33,245 nucleotides of DNA from positions 1 through 33,245 of the forward strand of contig JANMQK010000345.1 in assembly GCA_031370485.1 (NCBI GenBank). The letters run 5' to 3'. Position numbers and translations under genes: made by a program. Shown here piece by piece: positions 8,098 through 14,879 of the stretch; the first letter of the stretch is position 1, and each line of letters starts with the position of its first letter. Source of the DNA: JANMQK01 sp031370485. Lineage in GTDB: Bacteria > Acidobacteriota > Polarisedimenticolia > Gp22-AA2. Below the pieces are notes generated by a model. The model saw only the letters and a list, made by a program, of their open reading frames with translations, was not told the DNA's origin and did not search any database.

Positions 8098-8865
8098 ATG
8101 CTGCTGGTGATGGACGTCGGCAACACCAACACGGTCCTGGGGGTCTATGACGGCACGAACCTCGTGGCCCACTGGCGCCTGACCACCGTGCGCGAACGGA
8201 CCGTCGACGAGCACGGAATCCTGGCGCGGAACCTCCTGACCTACGCCGGCATCGATGCGGCCTCGATCGACGCCATTGTTATCTCCTCGGTCGTGCCCCC
8301 CTTGGACAGCACGCTGGAGTCCATGGCGATCGCCTATTTCCGCATCCGCCCCCTTTTCATCGAGCCCGGCGTGAAGACCGGGATGCCGATACTCTATGAG
8401 AACCCGCAGGAGGTGGGCGCCGACCGGATCGTGAACGGGGTCGCGGCCTACGAGCGCTTTCATCGCGCCGTCATCGTCGTGGACTTCGGGACCGCGACCA
8501 CCTTTGACGCGATATCGGCCCGGGGGGAGTATCTCGGCGGAGCCATCGCCCCCGGCCTCGCCATCTCGGCGGAGGCTCTGTTCCAGCGGGCCGCCCGGCT
8601 TCCCCGCGTCGACGTCCGGCGTCCTCCCAAAGTCATCGGCCGCAATACCACCCACAGCCTGCAATCGGGCCTCGTCCACGGGTATATCGGCCTGGTCCAG
8701 GGAATCGTGTCACGGATGCGCGAGGAGATGGAGCCGCCCGTGACCACCCTCGGCACCGGGGGCCTGGTCGTGTCTCTCGCCGACGAGCTCCGCGCGGTCC
8801 TCGACACGGTCGACCCGAACCTCACGCTCGAGGGACTGCGGATCCTGTACGACCGGAACCGATGA
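8098..8865 (+). CDS. coaX: Type III pantothenate kinase
   Basis: This 255-residue ASKHA-fold kinase phosphorylates pantothenate in the first step of coenzyme A synthesis. Its phosphate-binding loop DVGNTNT is at residues 6-12, followed by the family marks GADRIVNGVAAY, VVDFGTATTFDAI and GGAIAPGL, and a C-terminal phosphate-2-like TLGTGGLV. GAGGG overlapping the birA stop, about seven bases before the ATG, serves as ribosome-binding site. Type III kinases are K+/NH4+-dependent and insensitive to CoA feedback, as known for the family. The last codon overlaps the ATG of the next gene (ATGA). The birA-coaX pairing is common in many bacteria and supports both assignments. Confidence 0.97.
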   Translation: MLLVMDVGNTNTVLGVYDGTNLVAHWRLTTVRERTVDEHGILARNLLTYAGIDAASIDAIVISSVVPPLDSTLESMAIAYFRIRPLFIEPGVKTGMPILYENPQEVGADRIVNGVAAYERFHRAVIVVDFGTATTFDAISARGEYLGGAIAPGLAISAEALFQRAARLPRVDVRRPPKVIGRNTTHSLQSGLVHGYIGLVQGIVSRMREEMEPPVTTLGTGGLVVSLADELRAVLDTVDPNLTLEGLRILYDRNR

Positions 8866-9575
8866 CCCCCGAGGAACCCACCGATCCCTACTATCACGCC
8901 ATCGAGGAGGAGTTCAGCCGGCGGCGCAGGACCTCCATCCTGCTGTCCCCGCGCGACTGGGCGCTGATAGGGGAGTGGCAGAGGGCCGGCGTGCCGCTCC
9001 GGATTGCCCTCCAGGGGATTGGCAATATTTTCGACGCGTTCGACCGGCGCGGCCCGACGGCGCGCCGCATCAATTCCCTCGCCTACTGCCGGCAGGAGGT
9101 TCTCGGGCTGCACGAGATCTACCTGGGGCTTCGGGCCGCCGAGGCCGGACGTCCCGGGGCGGACGCGCAGGACGCCGGGACCGACAAGGCGATCGCCCGC
9201 TATCTCGGGCGGCTCGCCCGCCGCGTGCGCGAGGCGATGGCCGATTGCTCGGCGCGGGGGCTCGACCCGCTCGTGGCCACCCTGGCGTTCGCCGCCTCGG
9301 AGCTGAGGCGCCTCAGGAAGCAGGCGCGGTCCCGCTCGATCGCCCCCTCCGATCTGGAGGAGGCGCTGCGCGCGCTCGACGGCTCGGTGCTCGAGGCCGC
9401 CCGCGCCGCGCTGCCCGCGGAGGAAGTCCGCGAGGCCGAGGCCGCCGTCGGGAGCGAACTCGCGGAGGAAAGACGGCGAATGGCCCCCGCGGCGTTCGCC
9501 GCGACCCAACGCGCCCTCATGGCCCGGCACCTGCGCAGGATCGGCCGCCTGCCGCGCCTGACCCTGTTTGAATGA
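8862..9575 (+). CDS. Conserved-looking protein of unknown function, mostly helical
   Basis: I do not recognise this 237-residue protein. It is soluble, with no signal peptide or membrane segment. The first 90 residues include a charged start (EEEFSRRRRTSILLSPRDW), a segment WQRAGVPLRIALQGIGNIFDAF that could form helices around a turn, and NSLAYCRQEVLGLHEIYLGL. The rest is Ala/Arg/Glu-rich helix that may form coiled coils. It overlaps coaX by four bases (ATGA), so it is co-translated with the cofactor genes; it may be a small accessory or nucleic-acid-associated protein, but nothing proves that. Codon use resembles the neighbours. Both its start and reality are well supported by the overlap and GC3 pattern. 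Confidence 0.7.
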   Translation: MTPEEPTDPYYHAIEEEFSRRRRTSILLSPRDWALIGEWQRAGVPLRIALQGIGNIFDAFDRRGPTARRINSLAYCRQEVLGLHEIYLGLRAAEAGRPGADAQDAGTDKAIARYLGRLARRVREAMADCSARGLDPLVATLAFAASELRRLRKQARSRSIAPSDLEEALRALDGSVLEAARAALPAEEVREAEAAVGSELAEERRRMAPAAFAATQRALMARHLRRIGRLPRLTLFE

Positions 9576-9593
9576 GGGCGCCGGACGACCGGA

Positions 9594-9622
9594 TTGACCG
9601 CGCCCGTCCCCCGGGTTAGCAT
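9594..9622 (+). promoter_or_regulatory. Candidate sigma-70 promoter for comEC
   Basis: TTGACC (9594-9599), a 17-base spacer and TAGCAT (9617-9622) lie in the 86-base gap before comEC. The -35 matches five of six consensus bases and the -10 four of six. A start near 9629 would leave a leader of about 33 bases. Confidence 0.4.
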
Positions 9623-9661
9623 CACGTACCCGCATGGAGAGCGGCCCCACGCGAGACGTGT

Positions 9662-12295
9662 GTGCCTTCTCCAAAACATCATTCTCCCGGCCTGCGCCCT
9701 TTCCTCTGCGCCGCCTCGTTCGCCTGCGGGATTGCGCTGCGCAATGAAGGCGCCGCCGTGGCGGCGCGGGCGCTTCTCTCCCTGTTCGGCCTCGCGTTCC
9801 TGCTCCGCCCCGCGGGTAAGCCCGTCAGCCCGCTGTCCGGCCGGCGGGCCCGGGCGCGCGCCGCCTTTCTTTCGTGTCTCACCCTGCTTCTCCTGCCACT
9901 GGCCGCCGGCGCCGCGATCGGGCGTCTCCACGATGCGGGCCGCCCCGCCCCCGCTCTCCTCGCGGCCTGGCGGGCACTGGGGTTCGAGGCCGGCCGCACC
10001 CCCGTGGAAATTCTCGGGCGGCTCCGCGACACCCGCGAGCTGAGCGACGGCCGCATCGAGCTGTTGATGGACCTCGATCGATGGAGGCTCCCCGGCTCGG
10101 GCGGGCGCGAAGGGGCGCCGCGGGGCAGGGTGGGGCTGAGGATCACGGCGCCACCGGAGCCTGAAGAGGGGGAGGCTGCCTGGCGACCGGGGGACCTCCT
10201 CGAGCTCACGACCCCGCTCGGACCGCCGCGGAATTTCCGGAACCCCGGTTCCTTCGACTATGCCTCCTATCTCGAGCCGCGCGGCATCCACCTTCTCGGC
10301 TCGGTCAAGAGCGCCTTGCAGGTCCGGGCCGTGCCAGGAGGGCGCCGCGCCGTGTCCGACCTTCTGCCCGGTTTGCGGCGGGCGGCCTTGGCCCGTCTGC
10401 GGCGGGCGGCCGGCCCGGAAGGGGAGACGGCGGCGGGCTTCATGGCGGCGATGCTTCTCGGCGAGAGTGAGGACCTGCCCCCGGATCTCGAGGACGCGCT
10501 CAAGCGGGCCGGCGTCTACCACATCGTGGCCCTCTCGGGGCAGCACGTCGGCATGATGCTCCTGCTCGGCTCGGCCCTTCTGAGGCTCCTGCCGCTCCGC
10601 GGCGCCGCCCGCCGGATCCTGCCGGGCATGGGGCTGGCCCTCTACTGGGCCGTCGCCCGGGGGAGCGGTTCGATCACGCGCGCCACGCTGATGGCGCTCA
10701 TTTTTCTCGCCGGAGGGATTTCCGAGCGGCGGGTCGCCCCTCTGGCCGCCCTGGCCGTCGCGGTGATCCTCATGCTCTGCGCCAATCCCGCATGGTCGGG
10801 GGATGCAGGCTTTCAACTGAGCTTCGTCGCAACCCTCGGCCTGCTCACCTGCCTCGGCCGCAAGCCCGCCAGCCGCCCCGGGCCGGCCCACCACCGGGCG
10901 ATCGGGTGGCTGGTCCTCTCCCTGCGCATCTCCTCCCGAGCCCTCCTGGTCACCGCCGCCATCGGCGCCCGCCACTTCCATCGCCTGACCCCGGCGGCGA
11001 TCGTCGCCAATCTTGCGGCGGTCCCCGCGGCCGGGGCGGTGCTTGCGCTCGCGCTGGCGGTCGTCGCCGTCGAGCCGTTCCTTCCCGGCGTCGCGCACAT
11101 CCTCTGTCGTCTCGCGGGGCTTCTCGTCGACGGGCTCGGCCGCGCATCCTCCATGCTGGCGGACCCTCCATGGCTCTCGTTCAACGTCCTCCCGCCGGGG
11201 ACCGGGCTCGTGCTCGGGTCGGTCGCGCTGGCGATCGCCGCCGGAGCGGCGCCACGCACCCGCGAACGCCGGCTGGCGCTCGCCGGCGCCCTGGCGGCTC
11301 TCGCGATGGTCGCGGCCGCGGGGCGCGGCGCCCCGCGCTCCGGCGGGCTCGAGATAACGGCTCTCGACGTGGGCCAGGGGGATTCGATCCTCGTCCGGCT
11401 TCCGGACGGGGCGACCCTGCTCATCGACGCCGGCGGGGTCTCCAGGACCGGCTTCGACCTCGGGGCGAGAGTCGTAGCCCCGGCTCTGCGGGCGCTCGGC
11501 TGCCTCACGATCGACTTCCTGGCGATCACCCACCCGCACCGCGATCATCTCGGTGGGGCCGCCGCGATCCTGCGGGAGTTTTCGCCCAAGGCGATCTGGC
11601 TGGGCCGGATGACCGAGAGCGACCCGGGCGTGCGCGCGATCCTCGCGATGGCCGCCGCCCGCCGCGTCCCTGTCCTCTTCCCGCGCCGGGGCGTGCGTCT
11701 CGGGATTGGAGGCGCCACCGTCGAGGTGCTGAACCCGGCCTCCCGCAACGCCGCGTCGGGCCCGGCGAACGACGACTCCCTCGTCTTGAGGATTGGCCTC
11801 TCGGGGCGGCGTGTCCTGTTAGTGGGGGATCTCGAGGCGCCCCGCGAGGCCGAGCTGGTGGGGGAGGGCCTCCCCATTGCCGCCGACCTGCTCAAGGTCG
11901 GGCACCACGGCAGCCGGACATCCACCACGGGCCAGTTCCTGAACGCCGTCGCGCCCCGCCTGGCGGTCATCTCCGTAGGGGTCACGAATCCCTGGGGCCA
12001 TCCCGACCCGGAGGTCCTCGGGCGCCTGCGCGCAGCCGGGGTGGGGATCCTGCGAACCGACGAGGCCGGGGCGGTGCGCTTCTCGACGGACGGCCGTTCA
12101 CCATGGCGTGTCGAGACGCCGTGGCGCGGCAATCCGGGCGGCTCCGGGGACTCAGAAAAGCCGCGGACCCTGGGGAATGATCGTCAGGAGGAAGATGACC
12201 AGGCCCAGGAAGGCGACCCCGAGGCGACCGCGCCCGAGACCTCTGGCCTCATCGAGCGGGGGCGGATGCCCCACGCCGAGAAACGCGAACAATAG
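9662..12295 (+). CDS. comEC: ComEC/Rec2-family DNA uptake channel protein with metallo-beta-lactamase domain
   Basis: This 877-residue polytopic membrane protein fits the ComEC family, which forms the inner-membrane channel for single-stranded DNA in natural transformation. Order: two N-terminal hydrophobic stretches; an OB-like periplasmic domain (about 90-235); the multi-helix Competence domain starting near 255 (GVYHIVALSGQHVGMMLLL is diagnostic); and a C-terminal metallo-beta-lactamase domain from about 562 (ITALDVGQGDSILVRLPDG), with metal ligands in THPHRDHLGG (His624, His626, Asp628, His629) and KVGHHGSRTST. The start is a GTG at 9662 with a weak ribosome-binding site. Oddly, the frame runs 47 residues into the opposite-strand M50 gene; that hydrophilic tail lies beyond the usual end. 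No comEA or comF is nearby. Confidence 0.92.
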   Translation: MPSPKHHSPGLRPFLCAASFACGIALRNEGAAVAARALLSLFGLAFLLRPAGKPVSPLSGRRARARAAFLSCLTLLLLPLAAGAAIGRLHDAGRPAPALLAAWRALGFEAGRTPVEILGRLRDTRELSDGRIELLMDLDRWRLPGSGGREGAPRGRVGLRITAPPEPEEGEAAWRPGDLLELTTPLGPPRNFRNPGSFDYASYLEPRGIHLLGSVKSALQVRAVPGGRRAVSDLLPGLRRAALARLRRAAGPEGETAAGFMAAMLLGESEDLPPDLEDALKRAGVYHIVALSGQHVGMMLLLGSALLRLLPLRGAARRILPGMGLALYWAVARGSGSITRATLMALIFLAGGISERRVAPLAALAVAVILMLCANPAWSGDAGFQLSFVATLGLLTCLGRKPASRPGPAHHRAIGWLVLSLRISSRALLVTAAIGARHFHRLTPAAIVANLAAVPAAGAVLALALAVVAVEPFLPGVAHILCRLAGLLVDGLGRASSMLADPPWLSFNVLPPGTGLVLGSVALAIAAGAAPRTRERRLALAGALAALAMVAAAGRGAPRSGGLEITALDVGQGDSILVRLPDGATLLIDAGGVSRTGFDLGARVVAPALRALGCLTIDFLAITHPHRDHLGGAAAILREFSPKAIWLGRMTESDPGVRAILAMAAARRVPVLFPRRGVRLGIGGATVEVLNPASRNAASGPANDDSLVLRIGLSGRRVLLVGDLEAPREAELVGEGLPIAADLLKVGHHGSRTSTTGQFLNAVAPRLAVISVGVTNPWGHPDPEVLGRLRAAGVGILRTDEAGAVRFSTDGRSPWRVETPWRGNPGGSGDSEKPRTLGNDRQEEDDQAQEGDPEATAPETSGLIERGRMPHAEKREQ

Positions 12296-13096
12296 TCCGA
12301 AGAGGATCAGGTGCCATCCTCCCAGAAGAAGGCCGGTCCCGATCATCAGCCAGATACCGTAGCGCGAGACGATGCGGTGTGTCCTTTTCGAGAGCGAGTA
12401 GAGCATGTGCCCCCCGTCCAGCTGCCCGATGGGAAGGAGGTTGAGGCCCGTGGCCAGCATGCCGATCCAGCCCGCCGCGAACACCGGGTCGAGACGCAGC
12501 GACTGGCCCGCCCGTTCGTCGCCGATCACGCGGAACAGGATCTCGAGCAGCAGGCAGGAAGGGAGCCCGATGTCACCCGGCTTCGGGGACTCGTGGACGA
12601 CCACCGAGCGGGATATGCCATAGACGAGAATGGGCAGAGCCACGACGAAGCCCGCGATCGGCCCGGCGACACCGACGTCGAACAGGGCGCGCCTGTCGCT
12701 GAAGGGGGCGCGGATCCGGATGACCGCGCCGAACGTGCCGAACAGGTTGGGAGCCGGGATGAAGAATGGCAGCGACGCGTCAATCCTGTAAAGGCGGCAG
12801 GCCACGTAGTGCCCCATCTCGTGTGACCCCAGGATCGCGATGAGGCTCGCGGAGTACGGGAGGCCGAGGCTCCAGAGTCCCGGAGAGGTCAGGACGTCCC
12901 AGGCGGTCCCGATGCTGATGTCATTGAGGGTCATCAGCGCGCCGGCAACCAGGGTGCTGAGGAGCGTGGCCAGGAAGAAGAGCAGATTCACCAGCGGGTG
13001 GAACGGCCTGCGCCGCCACTTCCAGGCGGGAGGTCGAACGCTGAAGCCGCCCGTTCCCTCCCGGGGCGGGCCGCCGGCGGCGAAATCAGTGTCCAA
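12152..13096 (-). CDS. M50-family (site-2 protease-like) membrane metalloprotease
   Basis: This 314-residue polytopic membrane protein carries the zinc motif HEMGH (92-96) and the third-ligand motif NLLPIGQLDGGH (Asp227). It resembles plant EGY and bacterial S2P homologues without PDZ domains. Helices lie near 36-56, 82-105, 142-165, 205-225 and 245-300. Such proteases cut membrane-spanning substrates, often anti-sigma factors; no substrate is identifiable here. The only start that keeps the whole reading frame is a TTG at 13096, four bases after the hup stop, with AGG of the hup end as a possible ribosome-binding site. It is therefore probably co-transcribed with and coupled to hup. Its 3' end overlaps comEC by 144 bases. 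Confidence 0.88.
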   Translation of the reverse strand: MDTDFAAGGPPREGTGGFSVRPPAWKWRRRPFHPLVNLLFFLATLLSTLVAGALMTLNDISIGTAWDVLTSPGLWSLGLPYSASLIAILGSHEMGHYVACRLYRIDASLPFFIPAPNLFGTFGAVIRIRAPFSDRRALFDVGVAGPIAGFVVALPILVYGISRSVVVHESPKPGDIGLPSCLLLEILFRVIGDERAGQSLRLDPVFAAGWIGMLATGLNLLPIGQLDGGHMLYSLSKRTHRIVSRYGIWLMIGTGLLLGGWHLILFGLLFAFLGVGHPPPLDEARGLGRGRLGVAFLGLVIFLLTIIPQGPRLF

Positions 13097-13099
13097 ACT

Positions 13100-13369
13100 C
13101 TACCTGAGGTTGCGCAGGTTCTTGCCGGGCTTGAACCGGATGGTCTTTCCGGGGGGTATCCGCACTTCGGTTCCGGTGCGGGGATTCCGGCCGATCCCTT
13201 TCTTGCGGGGCTTGACCTGGAACACACCGAAGCCGCGAAGTTCGATCCGCTCGCCACGCCGCATCGATTCCTTCATGGCGTCGAGGATCGCCTCCACCGC
13301 GACCACGGCGCGCACCCGGGTGATGTCCGCGGCCTTGGCCACGCTGTTGATGATATCGGTCTTGATCAT
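13100..13369 (-). CDS. HU/IHF-family DNA-binding protein
   Basis: This 89-residue histone-like protein is of normal family length. The helical dimer core (MIKTDIINSVAKAADITRVR) is followed by the signature GERIELRGFGVFQVKPRKKG. The DNA-intercalating arm GRNPRTGTEVRIPPGKT carries the conserved RNPRTG and a proline at the arm tip, and the C-terminal helix follows. HU and IHF bind DNA as dimers and bend it; sequence alone does not tell whether this is HU or an IHF subunit. GGGAGG at 13377-13382 lies seven bases before the ATG and is a strong ribosome-binding site. The gene has a near-perfect promoter (see 13415-13442) and sits divergent to der, with the M50 protease gene directly downstream. Confidence 0.95.
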   Translation of the reverse strand: MIKTDIINSVAKAADITRVRAVVAVEAILDAMKESMRRGERIELRGFGVFQVKPRKKGIGRNPRTGTEVRIPPGKTIRFKPGKNLRNLR

Positions 13370-13414
13370 TCCCCAGCCTCCCGTTGCTCTGCTGGAACAT
13401 CGTAAGTTGCTGAA

Positions 13415-13442
13415 ATTATAGCAAGTAGCCCGATGCTGTCAA
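13415..13442 (-). promoter_or_regulatory. Consensus sigma-70 promoter for the HU-family gene
   Basis: On the minus strand TTGACA (13442-13437) and TATAAT (13420-13415) are both perfect, with a 16-base spacer. The -10 is preceded by TTGC, giving an extended TGN element. Transcription would start near 13408, leaving a 5' leader of about 38 bases with a strong ribosome-binding site. Confidence 0.85.
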
Positions 13443-13448
13443 GCATCG
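13431..13448. promoter_or_regulatory. Inverted repeat overlapping the HU-gene -35 box (possible operator)
   Basis: CGATGCT (13431-13437), loop GTCA, then AGCATCG (13442-13448) form a perfect 7-bp dyad. It covers the -35 box of the HU-family promoter and lies about 70 bases upstream of der, so a bound protein could repress the HU gene. The binding factor is unknown. Confidence 0.45.
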
Positions 13449-13463
13449 AGCAATGGCGCCGTG

Positions 13464-13472
13464 TGATATATT
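13464..13472 (+). promoter_or_regulatory. Candidate extended -10 promoter for der
   Basis: TGATATATT contains the TGN extension followed by TATATT (13467-13472). No good -35 lies at the right distance. A start near 13479 would give a leader of about 40 bases; the der ATG is preceded by a GGGGAGAG ribosome-binding site. Confidence 0.4.
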
Positions 13473-13518
13473 TCATTGTCGATAAAGGACTTCCGTCAAG
13501 CAGGGGAGAGAGCGTCAG

Positions 13519-14832
13519 ATGCCGTTGCCCGTGGTCGCGATCGTGGGTGCGCCAAACGTCGGGAAGTCCACTCTTTTCAACCGCATGCTGGGGAGGCGGA
13601 AGGCGATCACTTCCGATCGTCCAGGGGTGACGCGCGACCGTATCGCCGCCCGGGTCGACCTGTTCGGGCTTCAGGTGATGCTGGTGGACACCGGCGGCAT
13701 TCAGCCCAAAGACACCGGTGATCTGGCGAGCGGGGTCCGGGCCGAAGCCCTGAAGGCAGTCAAGGAAGCGGACCTCATCCTGTTTGTCGTGGACGCGCGC
13801 GCCGGACTGACCGCCACCGACGAGGAAGTGGCCCTGATCCTCCGGACGTCGGGCAAGCCCGTGGTGCCGCTGGCCAACAAGATCGACGCCGCGAGCCTTG
13901 CCGGCCTCGAGTCGGATGTCTACCGGGCCGGGCTGGGGGAGGTCCTTCAATTGTCCGCGGAGCAGGGCCGCGGCCTCGACGAGTTGGTCGATCGCATCCG
14001 GCGGGAACTGCCCGAAACGCCTCCCGAGGAGACGCTTCGCGCCGTGCCGATCACGATCATCGGCCGGCCCAACGTCGGGAAGTCCTCCCTGTTCAACCGC
14101 CTGGTCCGCGAAGAGCGCGCCCTGGTGTCGCCGCTCCCGGGCACCACGCGCGACCCGGTGGACGCCACCTTCGAGCGCCGCGGCACCCTCTACCGCATCG
14201 TGGACACCGCCGGCATCAAGCGTCGTGCCCGCTCGGCGGAGATGATCGAGCAGGTCAGCGTCGCCAAGGCGCGCGAGGCGCTCGGGGAGGCGGAGATCGT
14301 AATCGCCATGGTGGACGCCGCCGCCGGCGTCGAGCACCAGGACCTCGCGCTGCTCGGCCTGGTCGCGGAAGGGCACAAGCCGGCGGTCCTGGCGGCCAAC
14401 AAGGTCGATCTTCTCGAAGGACAGGGGAGCGCGCTCGAGAAACGCCTCCGCGAGATCCGCGCGGCGGTGCGATTCTCGACCTACGTGCCGGTGCTCGGGA
14501 TCTCGGCCCTGACGGGGCGCGGCGTCGACCGGCTTCTCGGGACGGTCGAATCGTTGCGGGAGGAGATCCACCGCCGCTTCCCGACGGCCGATCTCAACCG
14601 GGTGCTGCGCGAGGTGCTGGCCGAGAAGCAGCCGCCGTCCGACGGGGGACGCGACGTGCACTTCCACTACATGACCCAGGCGGGCGGCGCGCCGCCGCGG
14701 TTTCTCATCTACGGAAACGGCCGGGTCGTTCCCGAGTCCTACCGCCGGTTCATGGAGAGCCGCCTGCGGCGGCATCTTGGACTGGCCGCATCCCCCTTGA
14801 TCCTCGCCTTCCGCAAGCGCAAGGCGCGTTGA
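13519..14832 (+). CDS. der: Ribosome biogenesis GTPase Der (EngA)
   Basis: This 437-residue protein has two tandem GTPase domains and a C-terminal KH-like domain, an arrangement unique to Der. The first domain starts VVAIVGAPNVGKSTLFNRM, with the G3 motif VDTGGI and the G4 motif ANKID. The second starts IIGRPNVGKSSLFNRLV near residue 180, with VDTAGIKRRAR and AANKVDLL. The end segment GRDVHFHYMTQAGGAPPRFLIYGNG followed by ESYRRFMESRLRR is the typical KH domain. Der assists 50S ribosomal subunit assembly. The ATG follows a purine-rich GGGGAGAG. Its final codons carry the -35 of the next gene's promoter. Length is normal and all G motifs are intact. Confidence 0.98.
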   Translation: MPLPVVAIVGAPNVGKSTLFNRMLGRRKAITSDRPGVTRDRIAARVDLFGLQVMLVDTGGIQPKDTGDLASGVRAEALKAVKEADLILFVVDARAGLTATDEEVALILRTSGKPVVPLANKIDAASLAGLESDVYRAGLGEVLQLSAEQGRGLDELVDRIRRELPETPPEETLRAVPITIIGRPNVGKSSLFNRLVREERALVSPLPGTTRDPVDATFERRGTLYRIVDTAGIKRRARSAEMIEQVSVAKAREALGEAEIVIAMVDAAAGVEHQDLALLGLVAEGHKPAVLAANKVDLLEGQGSALEKRLREIRAAVRFSTYVPVLGISALTGRGVDRLLGTVESLREEIHRRFPTADLNRVLREVLAEKQPPSDGGRDVHFHYMTQAGGAPPRFLIYGNGRVVPESYRRFMESRLRRHLGLAASPLILAFRKRKAR

Positions 14833-14857
14833 CTCCCCGGTACCCGGGTGTTATATT
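14829..14857 (+). promoter_or_regulatory. Sigma-70 promoter for the MglA-like gene, overlapping the der stop
   Basis: TTGACT (14829-14834), a 17-base spacer and TATATT (14852-14857) match the consensus at five of six positions each. The -35 contains the der stop codon. The spacer holds a palindrome CCCGG-TAC-CCGGG (14836-14848). Transcription near 14864 would support the ATG at 14880, which follows GGAG, rather than the upstream TTG at 14829. Confidence 0.75.
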
Positions 14858-14879
14858 CCCCGCCGACCGCGGAGATGGG

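Noticed and set aside
6727..8679. Long minus-strand frame opposite nadC, birA and coaX
   Set aside because: It crosses three well-recognised genes and has shadow composition with no family motif.
9200..11548. Long minus-strand frame of 782 codons opposite comEC
   Set aside because: Low-complexity Arg/Gly/Glu product antisense to ComEC; typical high-GC artefact.
10792..12180. 462-codon plus-strand frame inside comEC
   Set aside because: Alternative frame of comEC, Arg/Pro-rich, no motif; the ComEC frame carries the real domains.
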